A stretch of DNA of 64,000 bases from Isoetes taiwanensis (lineage: Eukaryota > Streptophyta > Lycopodiopsida > Isoetales > Isoetaceae). The stretch's first letter is position 1. Each line of letters begins with the position of its first letter. Location of the stretch: positions 9,441,018-9,505,017 of the forward strand of contig JAJEKV010000041.1 in assembly GCA_021234155.1 (NCBI GenBank), written 5' to 3'. Below the pieces are notes generated by a model that ran no database searches, was not told where the DNA came from, and saw nothing but the letters and a program-made list of their open reading frames with translations. Positions 1-12,361 of this stretch are shown here, in pieces. The translations under genes were made by a program, and so were the position numbers.

Positions 1-913
1 ATCGCCTACTCTCAAACAAAGTTCTTTGAAGGCCATCCCTTAGTATTCACAGGCAAGGAGTCTACTCTTTTGTTACTCTAAAGGATAACAAATATCTCTC
101 TGATTCCATTTCCACTACTGCCCTCCAGAAAGAATACATGTCGGAGCTTCATTCACAACTCGCATTCTCGACTCAAGAAGCTCTTCACTATGCTCAAACA
201 CACTTACATAAAGACAATGGAATTGGCTACACGCAATTATTTTTACAGCATATTGGCACTTTAAACACCCTCCTGTAGTCCGTATCTACCTTGAGAATCA
301 GGTCATTCCATTTGACTGGGAACTGTTCCCTCCTCTAGAGACCTTGATGCTGCCTCAAGATTGAGACATTCTTTGCAAGCAATTGGATCCACCTCTGGTT
401 ACATAATTCAGGGCTCTGTCTCAGAATGAGCGTATACATCCATCACCCCATGTTAGTCCTTATGCTTCTCTGGGTGCACCTCCACGGTGTGAGTATCTCA
501 CCTCGGGCTAGCGCTCTTCCTTTTGGACACGCACTTTGGCTGCATGTGCTGAATGGACACCCATGCATATTATCGTGGATCTCCGCTGGGACCCACGTTT
601 TGTATGTCGATCTGCATGGAAGGATTCTAATACACTGGATACCACCTCTAATTGGATTTATATTCCAAATAATAAGTCGTGGACAACTCATGCGAATGTT
701 GTTGCCAGCTTAACACAATTATCGATCAAAGCTGCCCCTTCTCCCAATCCTTCAGTCCACAGGCAGGCTGGTTTTTGTGTTGCATTGTGCTGCATCCTCG
801 CGAGCTCCTTGAGTCGTAGACGATCCATCTTCCACTGCAATCCTAAAGTGTCAGTGCCTTCGACCTTGAGACTCTTCTATCGGCTCACCATGCACTAAAA
901 AAATGGTGCAAAC
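1..913. repeat. Segment A, copy 1, of a large direct duplication
   Basis: Nearly identical to 7377-8287 (a handful of substitutions and one 3-base indel around 333). The plus strand contains stretches that look like eroded coding sequence in several frames, for example one around 100-280 and one at 536-820 containing WDPRFVCRSAW, interrupted by stops and frame changes. I do not recognise the protein. The same frames reappear in the second copy, so the ORFs are shared decay, not two genes. The segment probably extends left beyond the window, because copy 2 has about 100 more bases before the point equivalent to position 1. Confidence 0.85.
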
Positions 914-1492
914 TGGGTTTCTGATAGATGCCATGCCCGCTCTTGGATAGGCCACGCTGGATGCACTCCATCAATGTGAGAAGCTCGTTGTTGAATATCA
1001 TAATCAGGTCAGATCACATAGCCGCAAGGATGATGCTGATGGACTCGACTACTTCCCTCCCACAAAAATGGTGCCTTCTTTTCTTTTCTCTCAGTGTTCT
1101 TTGGTTGTTGGGGGGGGGGGTGTGGAGGAGGAGGGAGTGTTAGTCCTGTGCCCAAAGGCACCAGACTATTTCTAAGATTTACAAAGGAGCCTAAAGGCAA
1201 AGTCTAGACATCTACATCAGGAGCCAAAACCACGCCAACTAAGAAGAAGAGACAAAGAGAGTCCACAACATAAGGGAAACCAGGGCCTGTCAGTCCTTAG
1301 TGCCACGAATCAAGACAATTATAATTCCAGAGATCATGACAGTATTACCACATGGTCAGCAGAGATTTTAGGGATTAGGTAATCGAAGAATCTGAAATGG
1401 CAATCTGTTTGCTATTCTGGGCCAGAGGCCATTGTGCTATATCTATCTATCTAACATATATATGTTTGTTGCGCTTATCCGACTGTCCGTCT

Positions 1493-2060
1493 GAGGTCCG
1501 ACGGTTCACGTGGCTTTGGAACGTATCCTACGGCCCAGATGGCTTGGGAGTTTCTATATAGATTCTATATAGACGATCCTACGGTCTAGGTTAATTTGGT
1601 CCTGACCGTGGATCTGAGATCCTACGGCTCACGTGGCTTTGGGACGTATCCTACGGCCCAGATGGCTTGGGAGTTTTTATATAGATTCTATATAGACGAT
1701 CCAACGGTCCAAGTTGATCTGATTTTGATCGTTGATCCGAGATCGTACGCTTGGGGACATATCCTACGGTGCACATGGCTTTGGGAACTATATGTAATCG
1801 ATCCTACGATCCAGGTTGTTCTTGATCATGATCGTCGATCCAAGATCCTACGGCTCACATTGCTTGGGGACATATCCTACGGTGCACATGGCTTTGTGAA
1901 TTATATGTAATAGATTCGACGATCTAGATTGTTCTTGATCTTGATCGTCGATCCAAGATCCTAAGGCTCACGTTGCTTTAGATTGTTGCCACGTGGGGCG
2001 ATCTCGAACCTTGATTGGATCTAAGATTCAACGGTTCACGTTGAATGCTCAGCCTATTGG
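1493..2060. repeat. Degenerate tandem repeat, ~103-125 bp unit, about five copies
   Basis: Units start near 1493, 1617, 1739, 1842 and 1954. Each carries the order: ATCCTACGGCTCACGTGGC-like box, GGGACGTATCCTACGG, a TATATAGATTCTATATAGA or TATATGTAAT box, ACGATCCAACGGTCCAGG, and TTGATCGTCGATCC. The last unit is partial. ORFs crossing the region follow the repeat and are not regarded as genes. The CACGTG and GATCC(A/T)ACGG boxes recur, but no function can be read from this alone. Confidence 0.85.
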
Positions 2061-2085
2061 AAGAGGCTTTTAAAAATTTTATGTT

Positions 2086-2151
2086 GTTTGGAGGATTTGA
2101 ACCCTGGTCATTGCCTCCTAAACACCCTTTAAACCACTAGACCAAGCATTG
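2086..2151 (-). repeat. tRNA-derived (SINE-like) relic
   Basis: The minus strand reads TGGTCTAGTGGTT, a good pol III A box, followed about 35 bases later by GGGTTCAAATCC, a good B box. The spacing and the flanking GGAGG/CCTCC arm resemble a tRNA, but no full cloverleaf is seen, so it is taken as a tRNA-derived repeat and not a working tRNA gene. Confidence 0.55.
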
Positions 2152-2221
2152 ATTCATTAAAATAATTAATTTTTCAAATATACTTAAGGGTAGTAATTTA
2201 ATTAAGATAAAATAAATATAA

Positions 2222-3300
2222 TATTCTAGATAGTTCTAGAATGTTCTGGAAGGCTCTAGAAAGCTTTAGAAAGTTCTAGGATCTTCTAAATAGTTCTAGA
2301 ATGCCATAGAAAGTTTCAGAATGTTTTAGAAAGTTCCAAAAAGTTTTAGAATATAAGAGAATCTAGGGAGAATCTAAGAGAATTCTTCTAGAAAGTTCCA
2401 GAATTTTGTAGAAAGTTGTAGAATATAAGGGAATCTAAGAGAATCCTTCTAGAAAGTTCCAAATTGTTCAAGTAAGTTCTACAATGTTCGAGAAAGTTCT
2501 AGAATATAAGGCAATCTACAGGAATGTACTTCCAGAAAGTTCTAAGATGTTCAGAAAGTTTCAGAATGTTTCTGAAAGTCCTAGAATGCTCTAGAAAGTT
2601 CTAGAATGTAAAAGAATCTAGGAGAATCTAAGGGAATCTAAGAAAATCTCATAAAATGTAAGGGAATCTAAGAAAGTATTCATGTGTCTAAGGGAATCTC
2701 TTAAAATCTAAGGGAATCTAAGGGAATCTTCATAAAATCTAGGGGAACCTTGATGAAGTCCTAGAGTATCTAGGGAAATCTTCATAGATTCTATTTGAAT
2801 CTCATATAATGTAAGGGAACCCAGGGCAATCTCATAAAACATAAGGGAATCTAAAGAAATCTAAGGGAAGCTTCATAAATTCCCGATGTAACTCGATTCT
2901 AGAGTGTCCTAATATATTCTAGAATATTCTTGATTGTTCTAGAGTATTGTAGATAGTCGTGGGTAAGCACCTAAAAATAGAAAGTTTTTTTTTTTAATTT
3001 GTGAAAGTCAAAATAGAATGTTCGATAATGGTTTAGATAGTTTTAGAAAGTTCTCTAATGTTCTAGATGTTCATGAGAGCTAAAATAAAATATTTTGGAA
3101 TGTTGTAGTATGTTCCAGATGCTTATGGTAGGCACCTCAGTCTAAAAATAGAGATTTGTTTTTGAAACTTTGCAAAGAATCAAAATAGAATGTTCTAAAA
3201 TATTTTAAATACTTGTGGGTAAGAACCTCAATCTATAAATAGAAAGCTTTTTTATTAAAGGTGTTGTAGGATGTTCTAGAAAAAGTTTCAAACATATCTT
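2222..3300. repeat. TTCTAGAA-rich degenerate array (heat-shock-element-like)
   Basis: More than a kilobase is built from variants of GTTCTAGAATGTTCTAGAAA with interspersed AAGGGAATCTAAGGGAATCT. TTCTAGAA is palindromic and fits the nTTCnnGAAn core of heat shock elements; many cores are arranged in series about 10-12 bases apart (densest at 2222-2620). No ORF of note lies in it. The arrangement could be a simple satellite with no regulatory role. Confidence 0.7.
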
Positions 3301-4966
3301 CTAGAATGTTGTAGACACAAGTGCGAAAGCACCACACACCTAAAGTAACAACATGAATAAGCACCTCAGGATCAAAATAAAAAGTTTAAACTCTAATTCT
3401 CGATAATATTCTGAAAGATGCACCGATATGAAATTGCACCATAGAAATATAGTAAACTGGAACACGCACCATAGGACGTGCTAGGTTTCTTGTATATATA
3501 AATGTATACAAGTCCCTTATTATTTAAGAACTGTATGAGACCAATTGTGTATTGCATCAGTAGACTTTTGTTAGATTCATGTTCATTGAGATTCTATAAA
3601 GAGTATGATGATAAACAAGCAACAATAAAGAAGTAATAATACAATGGCAAACAATCATATTGTAGTTCAATCAAGTTGTGTAGATGAAACTGCATGGCTG
3701 GAACTTTACTAAACTTTGATGGGTGTTTTACTATACCTCTACAAAGTTGTGTGCACAAAAGCATTATCGTTTGATGTTCTTGAATTGAATTGGATTGAAT
3801 AGCATGTAAAAGTCTCTTCTAGTAGAAGCATCTGTGTCCTTGTACAAAATCCAAAACTAGCTTGTTTAAGATTTTCAATATACAGGGATGTATCTAAAAC
3901 TAGCTTGTTTAAGATTTTCAACATACAGGGATGTACTGTAAGTTCCATAATAATGAATCTAGGGAAATATGAATCTTCTAACCCGGGTGCATCTTTGTTT
4001 GTCTAGATCATTATTTGCATCTTATTTAACAAATGTAAATACTGTGTTAGCAAACTTGGAATTGTGGAGATAGAAAAATTAACAGTACATGAGCTATCTG
4101 ATCTAGACCACTTCGATTACCTATCTCAATCTCCAATGCAAACATAGTACAAAACCATATCATGCCTGATCTAGATTCCCTTATCTCTTGCTCATGTCAA
4201 TACAAAATGCTTACTTTTACGGCAATCACCTAATGTACGAGCAATCTGCCAATGATTGCAATGCACTGCAATAGATGCTTTCATAAATGCAAGACTGGCG
4301 CAATTTGCCTCTGTTTCAGGATCACTTGCCATGGCACAATCCATAATGGGCTTTCTAATTAATCTTGGGATTTTAGCCGATTTTGCACCCTAAGAGCGCT
4401 TAAACCAAGTCCAAACACCTCACAACCTGCGTGTTATTACTTGCTAAGTTCAGGTAGCAAAACTACTATCTATCTATCCAAAATTTGTAACACCAAATTT
4501 ACTATGAATGTTTAATGCCTCATAATAATGCTCAACAATTGCTAGGTCTTGCTCTGGATATTTAACATTTAGCAGTTAATGACTCAAGCGTAACATTTGG
4601 TTTGAAAATTAATTAGTTGAATGACTTATACCACATATAATCTTATGACATTAACTCGTTTAATGCTAACTAAATATCCACATTTCTTAATTCCGATGCA
4701 CTAACATTTAATAACTAAATGTTCTCAAACTCCTTTCCTCAATGTGGATCATACATATTAATACATGCTGCACTAGGAAAAGATACAACTTTTAGGATAA
4801 AGATTGGAAATACAATCTTCCGACCATGTGAACCAATACATGGGTCATAACAGGAGAGCAAACAAATTAAAGGTACAACTTTGCTAGAAATATATGGGTA
4901 TCAATGAACACAAGCAATATTTTCCGAGATGGGGCCTCGAAAGGAAAAATTATTTGTAATAATAAC
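3301..4966. other. No gene recognised
   Basis: AT-rich sequence without a convincing coding frame. A TATATATAAATG motif lies near 3495. A 43 bp tandem duplication is listed separately. The remainder to segment B shows nothing I can name. Confidence 0.6.
3853..3938. repeat. 43 bp tandem duplication
   Basis: Two adjacent copies (3853-3895 and 3896-3938) beginning AAAACTAGCTTGTTTAAG differ at only a few positions, one of them C for T in the TTTTCAATATAC part. Confidence 0.9.
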
Positions 4967-6091
4967 CTTCCCTATCACATATACCAACTTCACAATAATG
5001 GCTTCATTGTGGTTGTCGTGACATCTTGATTTACCATAGACCATGGAAATATTCTTTGAACAATGTTCTAAATCGAATTCCAAAATTTATTATGTTTCAA
5101 ATAATGGTTATTGTTATAGACTTGGTGATCTTAAAAAGCACTGCAGCACTCTAACGACCATCCATAAGTGTGGAAACCTGTGAAAATCTGTAGCAATTCC
5201 ACACCAAAAAACAAATCACTTTTGCAAGTGACATAGCATACACAAGGGTGCATTCACAAAAAATAGATGTTCCCCTTAAATCATATATTGGTTTTTTATT
5301 CTTTGAAAATCTTATTTTTCGATCAACATAGGTCCAAATCCTGTAGCCGCTCGAGCCTTTCTCCAGAGACTTATTTTTCCTGAATTACAAAATTTGCATT
5401 CCTCATAATTTTCCTGGTAGCAAGGGATGACATGGTCTCCTAATTTACCTTTGTCAGACCACCTACCGTCTCAACTATTATGTTAAGAGGCATATGAAAA
5501 GATACATTAGCTGTTCACTTTTGCATTAGAAAATTCAAGAAGTCAAAATAATCCTAAATTCTAGAAGCAATGTCACTAGAATAAATTGGAATGTTTATAC
5601 TTTAAAATGCAGGTTAAAGAATATCTATCAACCCAAAGTATAGGCATCCGTGTGGCACAAACTTCACCTATTTTTGGTGGTTCAACTTGAACCTCTTCAA
5701 TAGGAAGATGTTTCATTGCCTCCCAAGCAATGCAACTTAATAAGAAAAGAATCATACGTTTTTAGAAAGCAAAATGAGAAAATGCAGATTCAAATCCTTG
5801 AAAACCGAGTGATGACATAACCCTGGGCTTCACGTTCTATAAAAAATCCAAATGAAGGATGTAAAACAATTATATGTTCAATATCTATGGATTTCTATAC
5901 CACTGAAGCTTTTACAGAAGTGGAAGCATGTTACCTGCTATTACAAAAACCAGACAACACCTTGAACATGGGGACTAGTTCTGGAAAGGCCATATGTATA
6001 AAAGTTTTGAAAGTAGTTTCAACCATAAATGTGCTCCAATCTTCAAACAACAATCCATCTTATTAGTATCATTCACACTTATTCCCCATTC
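4967..6091. repeat. Segment B, copy 1, of the large duplication
   Basis: Matches 8288-9409 at high identity, with scattered substitutions and a few short indels (for example around 5930-5960 against 9235-9270). No supported coding region; the ORF at 4901-5083 starts outside the repeat and has no recognisable features. Confidence 0.9.
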
Positions 6092-6850
6092 GGCCTTTAG
6101 CCTTCATCCTGTGACCTTCGTCCTCGATCCTAGTTTGTTAAGGAAGTACTTTGGTATTCGGGCGCTTTGTTGATTTCATGCGAGTCGCAGTGCAAGAATG
6201 TCATCGATTCGCGTAGCGAATCGGCATTCTTGCTCAAGACGAGCATGCATGCATTGCATGCGTCGCATGCATGCATCGCATGCGTTTTGGGCCGTTCGTC
6301 AGGTTGGGCGTTTGCTACTTATTGCAGAGTTCTTCATCGACGTTTCATCGGCGCTTCCTCTTCTCTCAGCACTACCTTATTCTCTTTGAACCCACCCTCC
6401 TCCCCTTCTTTGTTTTTTATATTTTGTACAAGTTCTGTTTATCATGTTTTTCCACCCGGTGGGTGATGGCTTTTTTCCACCCACTGGGTGATGCTATTCT
6501 CTGGTATGTTTCTCGTTTGTTGTGTTGGTGATGTGCAGGTACAGGTTGGCGAGCGCCATCCGTTTTGACTTCTCCATGCGGGGGTTTTTGGGAGCGATTC
6601 TATGCCTTACGTTTGTCTAAGCCCCTTGCCGAAGGCTTATCACTAGGGTTTTTCCTCGAAAACCGAAAGGGCGGGGTTTTTTAATCCCGGTGATAAGCTT
6701 TCGGCAGGTACATCAGCCACTCATCTATTAGCATTGTATTTGTTTTTGGGGTCCAAATGATATAATTGGATTTTCCCTTTATTTTCGTGGGTAGTTATCC
6801 ACTGTCCACCATTGTAGAAATCTGCTGAGATGAATGAGAAGCCTATCAAG
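6092..6850. repeat. 759 bp hairpin-rich block absent from copy 2
   Basis: Copy 2 joins the flanking sequence directly at about 9409-9412. The block contains three kinds of structure. A stem-loop at 6192-6233 has arms GCAAGAATG...CGATTCGC and GCGAATCG...CATTCTTGC around GTA. A GCATGC-rich stretch lies at 6243-6283. A hairpin has arms at about 6625-6650 and 6683-6708 (core GCCGAAGGCTTATCAC paired with GTGATAAGCTTTCGGC). There is also a direct repeat of TTTCCACCC(A/G)(C/G)TGGGTGATG at about 6449-6492. Overlapping ORFs at 6167-6531 follow the repeats and lack recognisable domains. No target duplication or terminal repeat was clear. Confidence 0.7.
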
Positions 6851-7273
6851 AATTAAAGAAACATAAAAAGTGGAATTATGAGACTGTGTTTAGGTAAATA
6901 TGAGTGCAGATAGCTCACCTCCGATAGTAACAACTTTAGCAATATTGTGGGGAAGGATTAGGGTTGTTTAAGTGAATGAAGAGCATGAATATGAGGTTTC
7001 TTAAGAGTTGCCTTGATTAATAAGCTAAATTTATTATGATCCACAAATGTCTGGTCCATTACAGCAAGCAAATATCTGTTCCTAAAGCATTTATTAAATA
7101 GTCTGCCATTCACCATTAGGAGCTTCAAATTTAAGTGTCGTCTCCTAGAACTTTGATTCTTCAATTCTCATTTTTAAGTTCTTACATAATTAAAGTGCAA
7201 TTTGAGCAATCCCAATAACTTCTTAATATTCCAGACAATGGCTCATTTGGCCAAATGCAGCCGCAACTCGTGT
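6851..7273. repeat. Segment C, copy 1, of the large duplication
   Basis: Matches 9412-9834; the shared sequence ends in GCAACTCGTGT in both copies, after which they diverge. The 68-residue minus-strand ORF occurs identically in both copies but has no recognisable domain. Confidence 0.9.
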
Positions 7274-9834
7274 CCTGCGCCCTCTGCTAAATTTTTTTAA
7301 CTGATACCTTTTAAAGATCTTCAATTATTTATCTTACGCACGGTTCAACCTATGGCTTATGTATTCCATGACTTTTATCGCCTACTCTCAAACAAAGTTC
7401 TTTGAAGGCCATCCCTTAGTATTCACAGGCAAGGAGTCTACTCTTTTGTTACTCTAAAGGATAAAAAATATCTCTCTGATTCCATTTCCACTACTGCCCT
7501 CCAGAAAGAATACATGTCGGAGCTTCATTCACAACTCGCATTCTCGACTCAAGAAGCTCTTCACTATGCTCAAACACACTTACATAAAGACAATGGAATT
7601 GGCTACACGCAATTATTTTTACAGCATATTGGCACTTTAAACACCCTCCCGTAGTCCGTATCTACCTTGAGAATCAGGTCATTCCATTTGACTGGGAACT
7701 GTTCCCTCTAGAGACCTTGATGCTGCCTCAAGATTGAGACATTCTTTGCAAGCAATTGGATCCACCTCTGGTTACATAATTCAGGGCTCTGTCTCAGAAT
7801 GAGCGTATACATCCATCACCCCATGTTAGTCCTTATGCTTCTCTGGGTGCACCTCCACGGTGTGAGTATCTCACCTCGGGCTAGCGCTCTTCCTTTTGGA
7901 CACGCACTTTGGCTGCATGTGCTGAATGGACACCCATGCATATTATCGTGGATCTCCGCTGGGACCCACGTTTTGTATGTCGATCTGCATGGAAGGATTC
8001 TAATACACTGGATACCACCTCTAATTGGATTTATATTCCAAATAATAAGTCGTGGACAACTCATGCGAATGTTGTTGCCAGCTTAACACAATTATCGATC
8101 AAAGCTGCCCCTTCTCCCAATCCTTCAGTCCACAGGCAGGCTGGTTTTTGTGTTGCATTGTGCTGCATCCTCACGAGCTCCTTGAGTCGTAGATGACCCA
8201 TCTTCCACTGCAATCCTAAAGTGTCAGTGCCTCCGACCTTGAGACTCTTCTATCGGCTCACCATGCACTAAAAGAAATGGTGCAAACCTTCCCTATCACA
8301 TATACCAACTTCACAATAATGGCTTCATTGTGGGTTGTCGTGACATCTTGATTTACCATAGATCATGGAAATATTCTTTGAACAATGTTCTAAATCGAAT
8401 TCCAAAATTTATTATGTTTCAAATAATGGTTATTGTTATAGGCTTAGTGATCTTAAAAAGCACTGCAGCACTCTAACGACCATCCATAAGTGTGGAAACC
8501 TGTGAAAATCTGTAGCAATTCCACACCAAAAAACAAATCACTTTTGCAAGTGACATAGCATACACAAGGGTGCATTCACAAAAAATAGATGTTCCCCTTA
8601 AATCATATATTGATTTTTTATTCTTTGAAAATCTTATTTTTCGATCAACATAGGTCTAAATCCTGTAGCCGTTCGAGCCTTTCTCCAGAGACTTATTTTT
8701 CCTGAATTACAAAATTTGCATTCCTCATAATTTTCCTGGTAGCAAGGGATGACATGGTCTCCTAATTTACCTTTGTCAGACCACCTACCGTCTCAACTAT
8801 TATGTTAAGAGGCATATGAAAAGATACATTAGCTGTTCACTTTTGCATTAGGAAATTCAAGAAGTCAAAATAATCCTAAATTCTAGAAGCAATGTCACTA
8901 GAATAAATTGGAATGTTTATACTTTAAAATGCAGGTTAAAGAATATCTATCAACCCAAAGTATAGGCATCCGTGTGGCACAAACTTCACCTATTTTTGGT
9001 GGTTCAACTTGAACCTCTTCAATAGGAAGATGTTTCATTGCCTCCCAAGCAATGCAACTTAATAAGAAAAGAATCATATGTTTTTAGAAAGCAAAATGAG
9101 AAAATGCAGATTCAAATCCTTGAAAACCGAGTGATGACATAACCCTGGGCTTCACGTTCTATAAATAATCCAAATGAAGGATGTAAAACAATTATATATT
9201 CAATATCTATGGATTTCTATACCACTGAAGCTTTTACGTATGGAAGCATGTACCGCTATTACAAAACCGCATACACACCTTGAACATTGGGACTAGTTCT
9301 GGAAAGGCCATATGTATAAAAGTTTTGAAAGTAGTTTCAACCATAAATGTGCTCCAATCTTCAAACAACAATCCATCTTATTAGTACCATTCACACTTAT
9401 TCCCCATTCATAATTAAAAAAACATAAAAAGTGGAATTATGGGACTGTGTTCAGGTAAATATGAGTGCAGATAGCCCACCTCCGATAGTAACAACTTTAG
9501 CAATATTGTGGGGAAGGATTAGGGTTGTTTAAGTGAATGAAGAGCATGAATATGAGGTTTCTTAAGAGTTGCCTTGATTAATAAGCTAAATTTATTATGA
9601 TCCACAAATGTCTGGTCCATTACAGCAAGCAAATATCTGTTCCTAAAGCATTTATTAAATAGTCTGCCATTCACCATTAGGAGCTTCAAATTTAAGTGTC
9701 GTCTCCTAGAACTTTGATTCTTCAATTTGCATTTTTAAGTTCTTACATAATTAAAGTGCAATTTGAGCAATCCAAATAACTTCTTAATATTCCAGACAAT
9801 GGCTCATTTGGCCAAATGCAGCCGCAACTCGTGT
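7274..9834. repeat. Copy 2 of the 2.56 kb duplication (A-B-C joined)
   Basis: Composed of A (7274-8287, with 7377 equivalent to window base 1), B (8288-9409) and C (9412-9834). It follows copy 1 immediately, so the pair is a tandem duplication. It lacks the 4.05 kb and 759 bp blocks seen in copy 1. No intact gene inside; the ORF-like traces are those described for segment A. Confidence 0.88.
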
Positions 9835-10094
9835 ACCATTACCACCAAAGCACTAATATGTAAAGGTCCAGAAAATATCATATGAATTTAGAGCATTCTA
9901 CAAATCACCAGCATTTCAGTCCCAAATACAACATATGTATCTCCTCGTTGTAGCTGTCTTCAGATTTGCATTTCTTATATCACAAGCCTATTACATAAAT
10001 ATCGTGGTGAACCCTTTTAATAAGTTATAAAATGAAAAGTAAAATTATGAGTGGGGAAATTCATGGACGATATAATAGATAGTTTAAAGTTATA

Positions 10095-12361
10095 CTAGTT
10101 ATGGTGCCCGGCGTTGCCGGGCGTAAATACAATTTTATTGTAGAATTATATGAATAAGATCTAGGATCTAAAAACATATGTAGGGTTGTCAATGATGCTA
10201 ATTTTAAGTTATTGTCCAAGATGGATGTCCATTTATATAGGCACATATATGTAAGATTGAAGTTTATATGCGTATTATTGTTGTGAGTAATACAACTTTA
10301 GCGAAGAATGTAGAATCATCGTGAAACATCGAAATGCTTTAGCTTGTTATTGGTCATTGTTGTAGTGTGAAATACTCCATGAAGTAGTTCCAAAGGCACG
10401 TAACATGAATCATAATGGGTCATTATGTTTGCAAATATCAAATTCAAATGTGACAATAATATGCATGCCCCTATGAAGGTAATCATTGTTGCGAAGCTTT
10501 CAATGTGATTTTGTAAATGTTCAAATTATAGTTATTGCTCAGGATTCATTAGGACCTAAAGTTGTTTAGATGGAATGATGTTGCAAATGATGTTAGTAAT
10601 CTATCTTAGAGACGATTAGTGAGTTACATAATAGCAGCAAGGGGTGTAATTTGTTATAGTCTATCTACCTCAGCATTACGTTGTTTGGAATTCACAGAAC
10701 ATGAGGGCCAACCAACTATATTGTTCATTATATTCTTATGTAATAACCTTTGGGTTTGAGTGAAGATACATAGTCAACAAATGGCGATGTCATTCAAATG
10801 CAAAGGAATCAACAGAAGACTCTAAGACCCTATTCAAATTAAGCAACATAAAAATTTTATATGATCCGGTCAATGAAATTTGTTCACACAGTAGTACAGC
10901 ATTTCTTTATCATGCCTACAACAGGAAGCAGGAGGAATTAAATCGTAAAGGTGTTGCCATAAAAAGAGATCATAACCAACATTTAAGGCTCAATGATCTT
11001 TCAGGAGGAATTAAAGAGCAATTAAATCATAAATGTGTTGCCATAAAAAGGGATTGAGGATTTAGACTCATAACAAACATTTAAGGCTCAATGATCTTTC
11101 TATAATAGCATATTAATTAGTTGTGAACTAATTGGGATTCAATAAGCAGCATAAAGAATACTCGGGATACAGAAGGGCATTGTACAAATTCTTGCTTCCT
11201 TGCCATAGTCTTCAGAGCTTAGAGACCTTGGAGGTACAAACTAAAAAGCAAGATTCAATATCTTGGATTCATAAATTGGAGCACAAACAGGACATATTTT
11301 GAGTCTGCTAGTGTGAACAAATTTTTAATGCAATTTTTAGAGACCTGAATTCATTTAAGAGCCAGCTCCCTTAACAACTATATCAATAGGGAACCCATAT
11401 TTATGTCAATAAAATCAACTATACATTCTTGTTCATGAGCTCCACATTCTTGTTCATGAGCTCCACATATGGGCCACAAATTTGAATCCCAAAGATGTCC
11501 TCACTTGAATGTCAGATTAAAAGTGCCCATCCAGAAGCTTGCCCCTGCCCAATGAAACATGTTATGGAACAACTTTTAATAGCACATTAGACCAGTCAAT
11601 TAAAAAACATAGCTATCCTAGAGCATAAGCAATTTTTTAAATTCTATAATTACAATTCTTTCAATTGACTGCTGCAAGGCTATCCATCTTGAATACTCCC
11701 CTTCAAGTTCAATTATCGTGCAGCAAGGAATTAAATGCAAAATGCAACCATTAGCTTGCACAGGGACTTTCCATGAGCTCCTCAGTATGAAATATAAGGA
11801 CGTGCATTGGATTCCAGAAAATTAGAAGTTAGGCAAAAACATAGAAAAAGACAAAAACCTTGAGCATTCTAAGAGGAGCATTATTCCCCATGAAGCAATA
11901 TGCAACCAACATTAACTTAGAGCAAGGAAATGGGGTTCATCATAAAAGCACTCGGTTAGAGGCTCCTTCATATTGCATGAAGATGGCATGCCAGTAAGAA
12001 TGTTGTTGCATCAGACAAACCTAAGAAACATGGTTCTGGAAGACGTACATCCAAACACATATTTCTGGAAATTTTATGCAAATGTCTTACCCAGCAAATG
12101 CTAAAAAAAAAAAAAAAAACCTTGTAGGCTAGATGTTGCTTATAACAGCTGCAAGAAAGCAACAAAGCATAAGGGGTGAAACAGAGCATTTAGATAGATA
12201 GATAGTATTTTAACGTCACGCCACTAGGCAGCATCCAACTAGACATGTGAAAAGAAGATATGCACAAAACAATCCAGAAATAGCCAGACTCCCAGAGTAA
12301 GAACATAAACAATTTTCTATTCTAGCCTTCTACTTATCTATATTAACTTTATAGAGTAGGA
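10095..12361 (-). mobile_element. Non-autonomous Helitron, both termini visible
   Basis: On the minus strand the element begins TCCTACTCTATAAAG at 12361, resembling plant Helitron 5' ends (TC plus TACTACTATAAAG-like). It ends with the hairpin GCCCGGC-AAC-GCCGGGC (10122-10106), a 7-base spacer and CTAG at 10098-10095. The flanking bases are A before TC and T after CTAG, the A^T site expected for Helitrons, and there is no target duplication. The 2.27 kb interior has no Rep/helicase coding capacity and no gene fragment I recognise, so it would depend on an autonomous partner. Confidence 0.7.
10930..11100. repeat. Imperfect tandem duplication inside the Helitron
   Basis: Two units (about 10930-11002 and 11003-11100) share AGGAGGAATTAAA, GTGTTGCCATAAAAAG and ATTTAAGGCTCAATGATC; the second carries short insertions. 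Confidence 0.8.

Larger units (their letters stand above)
914..4966. repeat. 4.05 kb block present only in copy 1 of the duplication
   Basis: In copy 2 segment A joins segment B directly at 8287/8288, sharing the bases AAC with both edges of this block. It begins with more ORF-like remnant (about 915-1070), then a G-rich run and a purine stretch at 1105-1137 followed by TGTTAG, which resembles a polypurine tract next to an LTR start, but no matching second LTR was found. It then holds the tandem repeat, tRNA-like relic, TTCTAGAA array and 43 bp duplication listed separately. Either copy 2 lost the block by a microhomology deletion or copy 1 gained it; loss is favoured because coding-looking sequence runs across the left edge. 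Confidence 0.75.

Noticed and set aside
426-898. Plus- and minus-strand ORFs of 82-120 codons duplicated at 7799-8196
   Set aside because: They are shared because the DNA is duplicated; overlapping frames on both strands, no domain, and frame breaks against each other.
1596-1910. 104-codon ORF over the ~115 bp repeats
   Set aside because: The protein just repeats with the DNA unit and stops arbitrarily; low likelihood of being coding.
2086-2151. Functional tRNA gene
   Set aside because: A and B boxes are present but the acceptor and anticodon stems cannot be paired properly.
7281-7380. Possible separate spacer between the two duplication copies
   Set aside because: It is more simply the left part of segment A, whose copy 1 equivalent lies outside the window.
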